The translations under genes and the position numbers were made by a program. The notes below the pieces were generated by a model. The model was not told the DNA's origin and searched no databases. It worked only from the letters and a program-made list of their open reading frames with translations. DNA of 6,344 nucleotides from a bacterium (GTDB taxonomy: Bacteria > SM23-31 > JAUVVT01): the NCBI GenBank assembly GCA_030604505.1, contig JAUVVT010000114.1, positions 1-6,344 on the forward strand, given 5' to 3'. Of the stretch, positions 1 to 6,212 are shown piece by piece (position 1 is the stretch's first letter; every line of letters begins with the position of its first letter).

Positions 1-780
1 AAAGTCCTTCCCGAAGATTTAGACCTTATTATTGTTGCAACCGTAACAGGAGATGTAAAATTTCCATCCACTGCCTGTTATGTTCAGGAAAAGATAGGTG
101 CAGTAAATGCAGCCGCTTTTGATTTAAGTGCTGCCTGTTCGGGTTTTTTATACGGAGTTAGCGTTGCTGATTATATGATGAAAGCCCCCGGATATAAAAA
201 TATCCTTGTTATTGGAGCAGATATATTTTCCCACATTATCAACTGGAAAGACCGAAATACCGCAGTATTGTTCGGAGACGGAGCCGGTGCGTGTGTTATG
301 AAAAAATCCGACGGAAAAAGAGGTGTTTTAGGTACATATATACAGAGCGATGGAAGCCTTTCTGAACTCCTTACTGTACAGGGCGGAGGCACAAAATATT
401 CAAATCCGAAAACTGTGATGGATGAAAAGATTAATTATGTTACTATGGAAGGCAGAGAAGTGTTTAAACACGCTGTTACGAATATGACAGAAGCTGCAAA
501 TTTGATTATTGGAAAAGTTGGTTTAAAGAGTTCAGATATCGATCTGTTGATTTCTCATCAGGCAAATATAAGAATAATTGAAGCAGTTGCAAAAAAAATT
601 AATATCCCTATGGAAAAGGTTTTTATAAATGTCGATAAATATGGAAATACTTCAGCCGCTTCTATTCCGATTGCTTTAGATGAGGCAATAAAAGAAAGAA
701 GAATAAAAGAGGGAGAATTATGCCTCATGGTCGCATTTGGCGGCGGATTTACATGGGGTTCGGCTGTGATAAAATTATAA
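1..780 (+). CDS. fabH: 3-oxoacyl-[ACP] synthase III (KAS III), first tandem copy, 5' end outside window
   Basis: This is the C-terminal 259 codons of a FabH, open in frame from base 1 to the TAA at 778-780. FabH starts fatty-acid synthesis in the cytoplasm by condensing an acyl-CoA, typically acetyl-CoA, with malonyl-ACP. The catalytic triad is complete: Cys in AACSG (codon 46, bases 136-138), His in SHQANIR (codon 186, bases 556-558) and Asn in YGNTSAAS (codon 216, bases 646-648). The glycine-rich end GGGFTWGSAV is typical of the family. Alignment to the downstream copy shows that about 73 N-terminal residues lie left of the window. It is about 75% identical to that copy, with no internal gap. 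One difference is Ser rather than Pro before the catalytic His. An internal ATG at 175 lies beyond the catalytic Cys, so it cannot be the true start. The family assignment is firm; the starter preference is unknown. Confidence 0.95.
   Translation, partial: KVLPEDLDLIIVATVTGDVKFPSTACYVQEKIGAVNAAAFDLSAACSGFLYGVSVADYMMKAPGYKNILVIGADIFSHIINWKDRNTAVLFGDGAGACVMKKSDGKRGVLGTYIQSDGSLSELLTVQGGGTKYSNPKTVMDEKINYVTMEGREVFKHAVTNMTEAANLIIGKVGLKSSDIDLLISHQANIRIIEAVAKKINIPMEKVFINVDKYGNTSAASIPIALDEAIKERRIKEGELCLMVAFGGGFTWGSAVIKL
554..602 (+). repeat. 49-bp perfect direct repeat within the fabH pair (copy A)
   Basis: Bases 554-602 are identical to 1609-1657, at a constant offset of 1055 bp. The block encodes the catalytic-His segment HQANIRIIEAVAKKI. 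By hand alignment the wider stretch 554-656 differs from 1609-1711 at only four positions (603, 618, 624 and 625). Other protein-identical blocks of the two genes differ at roughly one base in four to seven. This is a coding duplication, not a mobile repeat. Confidence 0.85.
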
Positions 781-836
781 ATATGCAGCTTTTTAAAAAA
801 TTTACATAAAAATAATATTTATTTTATTAGGTTTAA

Positions 837-1835
837 ATGATAGAAGTCAATTTAAATCCGGTGTCAATGATTGCAGGGACAGGTTCTTATACTCCCGGCA
901 AAATACTTACCAATGCTGATTTGGAAAAAATGGTAGATACCTCGGATGAATGGATACGTACCAGAACGGGCATAAGAGAACGTGCTATTGTGGAAAATGG
1001 AACGGTTACATCTGACCTGTGCAAAGAAGCTGCCTTAAAAGCCCTCGAAGAAGCAAAAGTCCTTCCTAAGAATTTGGATGCTATTATTGTTGCAACCATT
1101 ACAGGAGATGTGAGGTTTCCTGCAACTGCTTGTTATGTTCAGGAAAAGATAGGAGCGGTAAATGCAGTTGCTTTTGATTTAAGTGCTGCCTGTTCCGGGT
1201 TTATATATGCACTTGCTATTGCTGATAATATGTTGAAAGCTCCCGAAAATAAAAATATCCTTATTATAGGAACAGAAATATTATCCAGCATTACTAATTG
1301 GAAAGACCGTAATACAGCAATATTATTTGGAGATGGTGCAGGAGCATGTACTATAAAAAAATCCGACGGGAAAAGTGGTATCTTGGGTACGTATATACAA
1401 AGTGACGGAAGACTATCTAAACTTCTTACTATGCAGGCTGGGGGTACAAAATATCCTGACCCGAAAGATATAACTGATGAAAAATTAAAATACATCTCTA
1501 TGGAAGGTCGGGAGGTATTTAAGCACGCTGTTAAGAAGATGGTAGACGCTGCAAAATTGATTATTAGAGAAGTCGGTTTAAAGAATTCCGATATCAAATT
1601 ATTAATCCCTCATCAGGCAAATATAAGAATAATTGAAGCAGTTGCAAAAAAAATTAAAATCCCTATGGAAAAAGTTTTCGTAAATGTCGATAAATATGGA
1701 AATACTTCAGCTGCTTCTATTCCTATTGCATTAGATGAGGCAAGAAAAGAAGGAAAGATTAACAAAGAGGATATATGCCTGATGGTTGTATTCGGCGGTG
1801 GATTTACATGGGGGTCCGCAGTAGTGAGATTTTAA
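837..1835 (+). CDS. fabH: 3-oxoacyl-[ACP] synthase III (KAS III), second tandem copy, complete
   Basis: This is a full-length FabH of 332 residues; E. coli FabH has 317. It catalyses the initiating condensation of acyl-CoA with malonyl-ACP. The visible motifs are GTGSY (14-18), TSDEW with Trp39 (equivalent to E. coli Trp32), catalytic Cys119 in AACSG, His259 in PHQANIR, Asn289 in GNTSAAS, and the C-terminal GGGFTWGSAV. Phe94 matches E. coli Phe87 near the acyl pocket, and the first copy has it too. The ATG at 837 gives 13 residues before GTG, about seven more than usual. A GTG at 861 or an ATG at 867 are shorter alternatives, and none has a good ribosome-binding site. The gene lies 56 bp after the first fabH and 100 bp before fabD, so co-transcription is likely. 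Both copies keep all catalytic residues, so neither looks like a pseudogene. Confidence 0.96.
   Translation: MIEVNLNPVSMIAGTGSYTPGKILTNADLEKMVDTSDEWIRTRTGIRERAIVENGTVTSDLCKEAALKALEEAKVLPKNLDAIIVATITGDVRFPATACYVQEKIGAVNAVAFDLSAACSGFIYALAIADNMLKAPENKNILIIGTEILSSITNWKDRNTAILFGDGAGACTIKKSDGKSGILGTYIQSDGRLSKLLTMQAGGTKYPDPKDITDEKLKYISMEGREVFKHAVKKMVDAAKLIIREVGLKNSDIKLLIPHQANIRIIEAVAKKIKIPMEKVFVNVDKYGNTSAASIPIALDEARKEGKINKEDICLMVVFGGGFTWGSAVVRF
1609..1657 (+). repeat. 49-bp perfect direct repeat within the fabH pair (copy B)
   Basis: This is the partner of the block at 554-602, in the second fabH around His259. The repeat is long and close enough to act as a substrate for homologous recombination, such as gene conversion or deletion of one copy. 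That role is inferred and is not shown by the sequence. Confidence 0.85.
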
Positions 1836-1865
1836 ATATATTTACAATTTAATGATATTCATAAT

Positions 1866-1894
1866 TCGTAAATCTAAAATCGTAAACCCTAAAT
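1866..1894. repeat. Imperfect tandem direct repeat, two ~14-15 bp units
   Basis: In the gap between the second fabH and fabD, TCGTAAATCTAAAA (1866-1879) is followed at once by TCGTAAACCCTAAAT (1880-1894). Both units share TCGTAAA and a later CTAAA. It might be a remnant of a longer tandem array or a paired operator site. With two units in AT-rich DNA, chance is also possible. No function can be assigned. Confidence 0.4.
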
Positions 1895-1935
1895 GATAAT
1901 TATATGTTTAATCTTTATAACGGAAAAATATTTAT

Positions 1936-2862
1936 ATGAAGAAAACAGCATTACTATTTCCCGGTCAGGGCTCACAATATGTAGGTATGGGAAAAGACTT
2001 ATACGAGAAATATGAGCTGGGAAAAGAAGTTTACAAAAAAGCGGAAGAGATACTTGGATTTGATATAAAGGAAATATGTTTTAATGGACCCGATGAAGAG
2101 CTGAAAAAAACAGAAATCTGTCAGCCAGCAATATTTTTACATTCTATGATACTTTTTGAGCTGTTGAAGGAACATGAAATTGAAGTGGATTGTTTTGCTG
2201 GACATAGTCTTGGAGAATATATCGCCATAACAGCTGCCGGTGTGCTGGACTTTGAAAATGGATTGAAACTTGTCAAGAGGAGAGGAGAGCTTGTTAAAGA
2301 AGCAAGCGAAGAAAATCCGGGCAGTATGGCTGCTGTAATCGGTCTGAACAGAGAAAAAGTAAAAGAAATTTGTGATGATTTAAATGAAAATGATGTTATT
2401 CAACCGGTGAATTTTAACTCTCCCGGACAAATTGTTATATCCGGCAAAAAAGAGCTTATTGCTGTGGCTGTAGAATCAGCAAAATCTGAAGGTGCTTTAA
2501 GAGCTATTGAATTAGAAGTCAGCGGCGCATTTCATACCATTTATATGAAAAAAGCTTATGATGGGATTAATGAATATCTGAAAGATTTACCGATGAGCGA
2601 ACCTCTGGTTCCAATAATTTCAAATTTTACCGCAAAACCAATGACCAGTTTGGAAGAGATTAAAAAAAATATTGTTGAACAGTTGATAAATCCGGTTTTG
2701 TGGGAAGATTCTATGGAGTTTTTAATTGAAAACGGTATAGAGGTGTTTGTTGAAGTTGGACCGGGAAGGATTTTAAGGGGCTTATTAAAAAGGATAGACA
2801 AAAATACATTATGTTTGGGAGTTGACAAAGCAGAATGTCTTGAAGATTTAGAAATTTCTTGA
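1936..2862 (+). CDS. fabD: Malonyl-CoA:ACP transacylase (MCAT)
   Basis: FabD moves the malonyl group from malonyl-CoA to the phosphopantetheine of ACP, supplying the extender for FabH and FabF. The 308 residues match the family (E. coli has 309). It shows the N-terminal FPGQGSQ (8-14, with Gln11 as oxyanion-hole residue), nucleophile Ser91 in GHSLGEY, Arg116 at the malonyl-carboxylate-binding position (E. coli Arg117), catalytic His200 in SGAFHT, and the late VEVGPG motif. These map one residue before E. coli Ser92, Arg117 and His201. The residue after the catalytic His is Thr, where Ser is more usual; this looks conservative. The ATG at 1936 puts the GQGSQ motif at the normal distance from the N-terminus. 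The only Shine-Dalgarno hint is GGA at 1922-1924, which is weak. The gene lies 100 bp after fabH and 163 bp before fabG. Confidence 0.97.
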   Translation: MKKTALLFPGQGSQYVGMGKDLYEKYELGKEVYKKAEEILGFDIKEICFNGPDEELKKTEICQPAIFLHSMILFELLKEHEIEVDCFAGHSLGEYIAITAAGVLDFENGLKLVKRRGELVKEASEENPGSMAAVIGLNREKVKEICDDLNENDVIQPVNFNSPGQIVISGKKELIAVAVESAKSEGALRAIELEVSGAFHTIYMKKAYDGINEYLKDLPMSEPLVPIISNFTAKPMTSLEEIKKNIVEQLINPVLWEDSMEFLIENGIEVFVEVGPGRILRGLLKRIDKNTLCLGVDKAECLEDLEIS

Positions 2863-2943
2863 GTAACTGTCAATAATTAATGAAACAGCAAAAAGTAATT
2901 TTTTTGAAATATTGATAAATAATAATAACTTATAAAAAATATA

Positions 2944-2978
2944 GATTTCCCCGGGTACTCAGGGAAATCCGCTTTTTT
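2944..2978 (+). terminator. Intrinsic terminator-like hairpin between fabD and fabG
   Basis: GATTTCCC (2944-2951) and GGGAAATC (2962-2969) form a perfect 8-bp stem around a 10-nt loop (2952-2961). A run of six T follows at 2973-2978 after three bases. An A-run at 2934-2939 lies upstream, so the structure could also work weakly on the opposite strand. It sits inside the apparent operon. It may end some fabD transcripts, act as an attenuator before fabG, or be a processing or stability hairpin. The loop side resembles the element after fabF. Confidence 0.6.
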
Positions 2979-3025
2979 GCCATATCATACAAACTAAAAA
3001 TCTTGCAAAAATCAGAGATCTTTAT

Positions 3026-3772
3026 ATGAGAATTTTAGAAAAAAAGATAGCTATTGTTACCGGGGCAGGGAGAGGAATAGGTAATGCAATAGCAAAAGAA
3101 TTGTCGGCGGAAGGTTCATTGATTGTAGTTTCGGATATTGATGAGAGTACTGCATTAAAAACAGTTGATGAAATACGTGCATCAGGAGGACAGGCAGTTT
3201 CAGCTGTTGGGGATGTTTCGGTCTTTGACGATGCAAAAAATATTGTGAACAGAGCTGTAGATGAATTTTCCGGATTAGATATACTCATTAATAATGCCGG
3301 TATTGTAAAGGATAATCTGATAATGAAAATGCCTGTGGAAGACTGGGATTCGGTCATAAATATCAATCTGAAGGGTGTATTTAACCTGATAAAAGCAGCA
3401 AGCAGAATTATGTTTAAGAGAAGATATGGAAAAATAATAAATATGGCTTCGGTAGTCGGTATAATGGGAAACGTTAGCCAGGCTAACTATTCTGCATCAA
3501 AGGCAGGAATTATCGGCTTGACAAGAACAGCAGCAAAAGAATTTGCTTCGAGAAACATTTGCGTCAATGCTGTAGCTCCCGGATATATTGAAACAGATAT
3601 GACCAAAAATCTGCCGGAAAAGGCTAAAGAAGCTTTCCTTAATGTCATACCTCTTAAAAGAGCGGGAAGTGTAGCAGATATTGCAAAGATTGTAAAGTTT
3701 CTTGCATCTCCTGATTCTGATTATATCACAGGACAGGTTATTCAGGTTGATGGGGGAATGATTATGGCATAA
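3026..3772 (+). CDS. fabG: 3-oxoacyl-[ACP] reductase, SDR family
   Basis: FabG reduces 3-ketoacyl-ACP to 3-hydroxyacyl-ACP after each condensation. It is a classical short-chain dehydrogenase of 248 residues (E. coli FabG has 244). The features in order are the dinucleotide-binding TGAGRGIG (12-19), NNAG (89-92), and the catalytic tetrad Asn114, Ser142, Tyr155 and Lys159, with the last two in YSASK. Then come PGYIETDMT, usual for FabG, and the C-terminal GQVIQVDGG. Asp37 follows the second beta strand. In SDR enzymes an acid there usually favours NAD(H) over NADP(H), whereas FabG is commonly NADPH-dependent. The ATG at 3026 fits the family N-terminus, although no clear Shine-Dalgarno sequence precedes it. 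The position between fabD and acpP supports the fatty-acid role over a generic SDR. Confidence 0.95.
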   Translation: MRILEKKIAIVTGAGRGIGNAIAKELSAEGSLIVVSDIDESTALKTVDEIRASGGQAVSAVGDVSVFDDAKNIVNRAVDEFSGLDILINNAGIVKDNLIMKMPVEDWDSVININLKGVFNLIKAASRIMFKRRYGKIINMASVVGIMGNVSQANYSASKAGIIGLTRTAAKEFASRNICVNAVAPGYIETDMTKNLPEKAKEAFLNVIPLKRAGSVADIAKIVKFLASPDSDYITGQVIQVDGGMIMA

Positions 3773-3803
3773 GATTAAAAGGATTATTTTCAATTAAATT
3801 AAT

Positions 3804-3809
3804 TATAAT
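3804..3809 (+). promoter_or_regulatory. Possible -10-like element upstream of acpP
   Basis: A perfect TATAAT lies 45 bp before the acpP ATG, in an 81-bp AT-rich gap. No convincing -35 hexamer is found at 16-18 bp, and no Bacteroidota-type TAnnTTTG is seen. In such AT-rich sequence the hexamer may be chance. A dedicated acpP promoter would fit the high ACP demand and is known in other bacteria. Confidence 0.2.
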
Positions 3810-3840
3810 ACAAATAAATTTTTATATTAATAAACAATTA

Positions 3841-3846
3841 AAGGAG
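3841..3846 (+). promoter_or_regulatory. Strong Shine-Dalgarno site of acpP
   Basis: AAGGAG is followed by 7 nt and then the ATG at 3854, which is canonical spacing. It fixes the acpP start. It is the best ribosome-binding site in the window; fabH, fabD, fabG and rnc have none that is convincing. Confidence 0.85.
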
Positions 3847-3853
3847 TTTAAAA

Positions 3854-4105
3854 ATGTCTGATATTAGTCCTGAAGAAAAAATAAAAGAAATTATTGTAGA
3901 GCAATTAAGTGTAGACCCAGGTGAAGTAACCGATAGTGCTTCTTTCATAGAAGACCTCGGTGCAGATTCACTTGATACTGTTGAACTAGTAATGGCTTTT
4001 GAGGAAGAATTCGATATTGAAATCCCTGACGAAGAAGCGGAAAAACTGACCGATGTCGGTAAGGCAATTGAATATTTGAAAAAAAAATTGGCTGACAAAG
4101 AATAA
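3854..4105 (+). CDS. acpP: Acyl carrier protein
   Basis: This small acidic protein of 83 residues carries growing acyl chains on a phosphopantetheine arm. The modification site is Ser39 in the motif EDLGADSLDTVELVMAFEEE (33-52), which is almost the same as in E. coli AcpP. It is followed by the helix-III recognition segment IEIPDEEAEKLTDVG. The start is fixed by the strong AAGGAG at 3841-3846. The length is slightly above E. coli AcpP (78 residues) because of a somewhat longer, lysine-rich C-terminus. The gene stands between fabG and fabF, only 11 bp from fabF, so the two are almost surely co-transcribed. It needs a holo-ACP synthase (AcpS) encoded elsewhere. The assignment is essentially certain. 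Confidence 0.98.
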   Translation: MSDISPEEKIKEIIVEQLSVDPGEVTDSASFIEDLGADSLDTVELVMAFEEEFDIEIPDEEAEKLTDVGKAIEYLKKKLADKE

Positions 4106-4106
4106 A

Positions 4107-4112
4107 AAGGGG
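4107..4112 (+). promoter_or_regulatory. Ribosome-binding site of fabF, close-spaced
   Basis: AAGGGG is followed by only 4 nt and then the ATG at 4117. The purine-rich run begins right after the acpP stop codon (4103-4105). This suggests translational coupling of fabF to acpP. The spacing is shorter than the usual 5-9 nt. Confidence 0.6.
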
Positions 4113-4116
4113 AATA

Positions 4117-5361
4117 ATGAAAAGAAGAGTTGTAATAACAGGGATGGGTGCGGTTACCCCTATTGGCAATAATATAGAAGAAATTTGGGAATCACTTAAA
4201 AATGGTAAAGGTGGAATCGGAAAAGTTACAAAGTTTGATGCTTCGGATTATCCTGTTAGTATTGCAGGGGAAGTGAAAAACTTTATGCCTGAAGAGTATA
4301 TCGATAGAAAAAATCTGAAAAAAATGGATTATTTCACTCAATATGCAGTATATTCGAGTATTCAGGCAGTTGAAGATGCAGGAATCAAGTTTGAAAATGA
4401 AGATACTGAAAGAGTAGGGATTGTTGTTGGATCTGGAATAGGAGGGATGAGCACATTTGAAACCCAGCATAGTATTTTGCTTGAAAAAGGGCCAAAACGG
4501 TTAAGCCCGTTTTTTATTCCTATGATTATACCCGATATTGCACCCGGTCATATCTCTATGGTATACGGTTTGAAAGGTCCTAATTATGCCGTAGTATCAG
4601 CTTGTGCAACTGCAGTACATGCTTTTGGTGATGCTTTCAGGATTATTCAAAGAGGTGAAGCAGATGTTATGATAACAGGGGGTGCCGAAGCACCTGTTAC
4701 TCCTATTGGACTTGCAGGATTTGCTGCTATGAAAGCTCTTTCTACAAGAAATGATGAACCTGAAAAAGCTTCAAGACCATTTGATAAAAAGAGGGATGGC
4801 TTCATTGTAAGCGAAGGTGCAGGAATTTTAGTGCTCGAATCTTTGGAACACGCCCGGAAAAGAAATGCTAAAATCTATTGTGAAATAGGAGGTATGGGAG
4901 CCACTGCTGATGCTTACCACCTTACTGCTCCCGACCCGGAAGGAGACGGAGCATACAGAGCAATGAAAAACGCAGTACTTGATGCCGAAATGAAATTAGA
5001 AGATGTGGATTATATTAATGCTCACGGGACTTCCACTGAATACAATGACAAAATTGAAACTTATGCTATCAAAAGATTATTCGGACAAAGAGCTTATGAA
5101 ATTCCTATAAGTTCAACAAAATCGATGACCGGACATATGCTTGGAGCCGCAGGTGGTATTGAACTTATTTCTACTATTCTTACAATTGTTAATTCTATTA
5201 TTCCTCCTACTATAAATTATGAATTCCCTGATAAAGAGTGTGACCTCGATTACACACCTAATATCGCAAAAGAAAAAGAAGTCAATAATGCCTTGAATAA
5301 CGGATTTGGGTTCGGAGGACATAATGCATCTGTTTTGTTAAAAAAGTTAAATGAAAGTTGA
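4117..5361 (+). CDS. fabF: 3-oxoacyl-[ACP] synthase II (KAS II)
   Basis: FabF elongates acyl-ACP by decarboxylative condensation with malonyl-ACP. The 414 residues match E. coli FabF (413) almost position for position. It has VITGMGAVTPIG at the N-terminus, acyl-gate Ile108 in GSGIGG, nucleophile Cys163 in SACATAVHA, His303 in AHGTST, Lys335 and His340 in TKSMTGHMLGAAGG, and the C-terminal gating loop GFGFGGHN (396-403). Cys163, His303 and His340 form the KAS I/II Cys-His-His triad, which separates it from the Cys-His-Asn type of FabH. It is called FabF rather than FabB from overall similarity and cluster position. A polyketide-type KS is unlikely because no chain-length-factor partner is present. 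The ATG at 4117 is supported by AAGGGG just upstream. The gene probably shares an mRNA with acpP. Confidence 0.97.
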   Translation: MKRRVVITGMGAVTPIGNNIEEIWESLKNGKGGIGKVTKFDASDYPVSIAGEVKNFMPEEYIDRKNLKKMDYFTQYAVYSSIQAVEDAGIKFENEDTERVGIVVGSGIGGMSTFETQHSILLEKGPKRLSPFFIPMIIPDIAPGHISMVYGLKGPNYAVVSACATAVHAFGDAFRIIQRGEADVMITGGAEAPVTPIGLAGFAAMKALSTRNDEPEKASRPFDKKRDGFIVSEGAGILVLESLEHARKRNAKIYCEIGGMGATADAYHLTAPDPEGDGAYRAMKNAVLDAEMKLEDVDYINAHGTSTEYNDKIETYAIKRLFGQRAYEIPISSTKSMTGHMLGAAGGIELISTILTIVNSIIPPTINYEFPDKECDLDYTPNIAKEKEVNNALNNGFGFGGHNASVLLKKLNES

Positions 5362-5373
5362 TTTGTCATAATA

Positions 5374-5403
5374 TGTGTCCGGGTAATCTGGGAATACACT
5401 TTT
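5374..5403 (+). terminator. Weak hairpin with T-run between fabF and rnc
   Basis: GTGT (5375-5378) pairs with ACAC (5396-5399), and CC (5379-5380) can pair with GG (5391-5392), leaving a 3-nt bulge. TTTT follows at 5400-5403. The stem is weaker than a classic terminator. The core 5379-5394 matches 2951-2966, in the fabD-fabG hairpin, at 14 of 16 positions, which suggests a related element. It may reduce read-through into rnc or be a processing site. The terminator label is tentative. Confidence 0.35.
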
Positions 5404-5450
5404 ACAGCACAATTTCTATAAATAATTATTATTGCAATCCAGTAATATAA

Positions 5451-6212
5451 ATGAAAACTAATTTATTTAAGAGATTTATATCTATTTTTAAAAATAGAAG
5501 AAAAACCGACATTGAACTCTTAATTGACTGGAAATCATTTCAGAAGGATATTTCATATAAGGTAAAAAATAAAGAGAGATTTATCAGTGCATTTCTTCAC
5601 AGTTCATTTTCCAATATAACAAAAGGAGATAATTTCCAGTCGTATGAAAGACTGGAATTTCTTGGTGATGCTGTTCTTGACCTTGCTATTGGAGATTTTC
5701 TTTTCAGGAAATACCCCGATAAATCTGAGGGTGAACTTACACAAATTAAGTCAGTGCTTGTAAGCAGGAAAGTCCTCGCAAAAAAAGCTCAGGTATTAAA
5801 TTTAGGGAAATATATAATACTCGGTCCCGGAGAAGAGAAGACCGGAGGAAGAGAAAAAGAATCAATCCTTGAAGATACTTTTGAGTCTATTATAGGAGCA
5901 ATATATTTAGAAAGGGGATTGAAGGCAGCAAAAAAATTTGTTAAACGAAATATTTTTAAAGAGTCCAAGCATATTCTTTCCGGAAATGATGTAAAAAATT
6001 ATAAAGGTGAATTAATTGAATACTGTCAGCGAAACCTTTTAAAAATTCCCAAATATTTCGTTAAAAAACAAAGAGGTGCTGAGCATCTTAAAATATATAC
6101 TATTAATGTAAAGATAGATAGTAAAATTATGGGAACAGGTGAAGGAACATCAAAAAAAGAAGCTGAACAAAAAGCTGCTGAAGAAGCACTGAAAAATCTA
6201 AAAATTATCTAA
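5451..6212 (+). CDS. rnc: Ribonuclease III
   Basis: RNase III cuts double-stranded RNA, including rRNA precursors, as a cytoplasmic homodimer using Mg2+. The 253 residues compare with 226 in E. coli. The signature ERLEFLGDAVL carries Glu66, Glu69 and Asp73. EDTFESIIGAIYLE carries Asp142 and Glu145, so the metal-binding set equivalent to E. coli Asp45 and Glu117 is intact. A glutamate in the YPDKSEGEL stretch corresponds to E. coli Glu65. A double-stranded-RNA-binding domain spans about 183-250 and ends in GTSKKEAEQKAAEEAL. The first ~20 residues are basic and partly hydrophobic, and account for most of the extra length. The start ATG at 5451 has no Shine-Dalgarno sequence, but it is the only Met before the nuclease domain. 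Linkage to fab genes is common in bacteria; here the gap to fabF is 89 bp. Confidence 0.96.
   Translation: MKTNLFKRFISIFKNRRKTDIELLIDWKSFQKDISYKVKNKERFISAFLHSSFSNITKGDNFQSYERLEFLGDAVLDLAIGDFLFRKYPDKSEGELTQIKSVLVSRKVLAKKAQVLNLGKYIILGPGEEKTGGREKESILEDTFESIIGAIYLERGLKAAKKFVKRNIFKESKHILSGNDVKNYKGELIEYCQRNLLKIPKYFVKKQRGAEHLKIYTINVKIDSKIMGTGEGTSKKEAEQKAAEEALKNLKII

Noticed and set aside
175..780. First fabH as a short 201-residue gene starting at ATG 175
   Set aside because: The open frame continues upstream to base 1 with clear FabH sequence including the catalytic Cys, so the gene is cut by the window edge rather than short.
1139..1597. A 152-codon open frame on the - strand inside the second fabH, with a similar one at 171-392 inside the first copy
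   Set aside because: The two antisense frames resemble each other only because the sense proteins are conserved. The sense frames carry complete catalytic motifs, and the antisense products match no family I recognise.
1..1835. The fabH tandem as an assembly error
   Set aside because: The copies differ throughout at about 25% of residues and have different downstream spacers, which an assembly duplication would not produce.
2904..2936. Promoter from TTGAAA (2904-2909) and TATAAA (2931-2936) upstream of fabG
   Set aside because: The 21-bp spacing is too long for a standard promoter, and the hairpin with T-run follows directly, so transcripts from it would meet a terminator before fabG.
3497..3793. 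Antisense open frame across the fabG 3' end, and similar - strand frames under fabD, fabG, acpP and fabF
   Set aside because: They overlap strongly supported genes, have no recognisable domains, and have no ribosome-binding sites.
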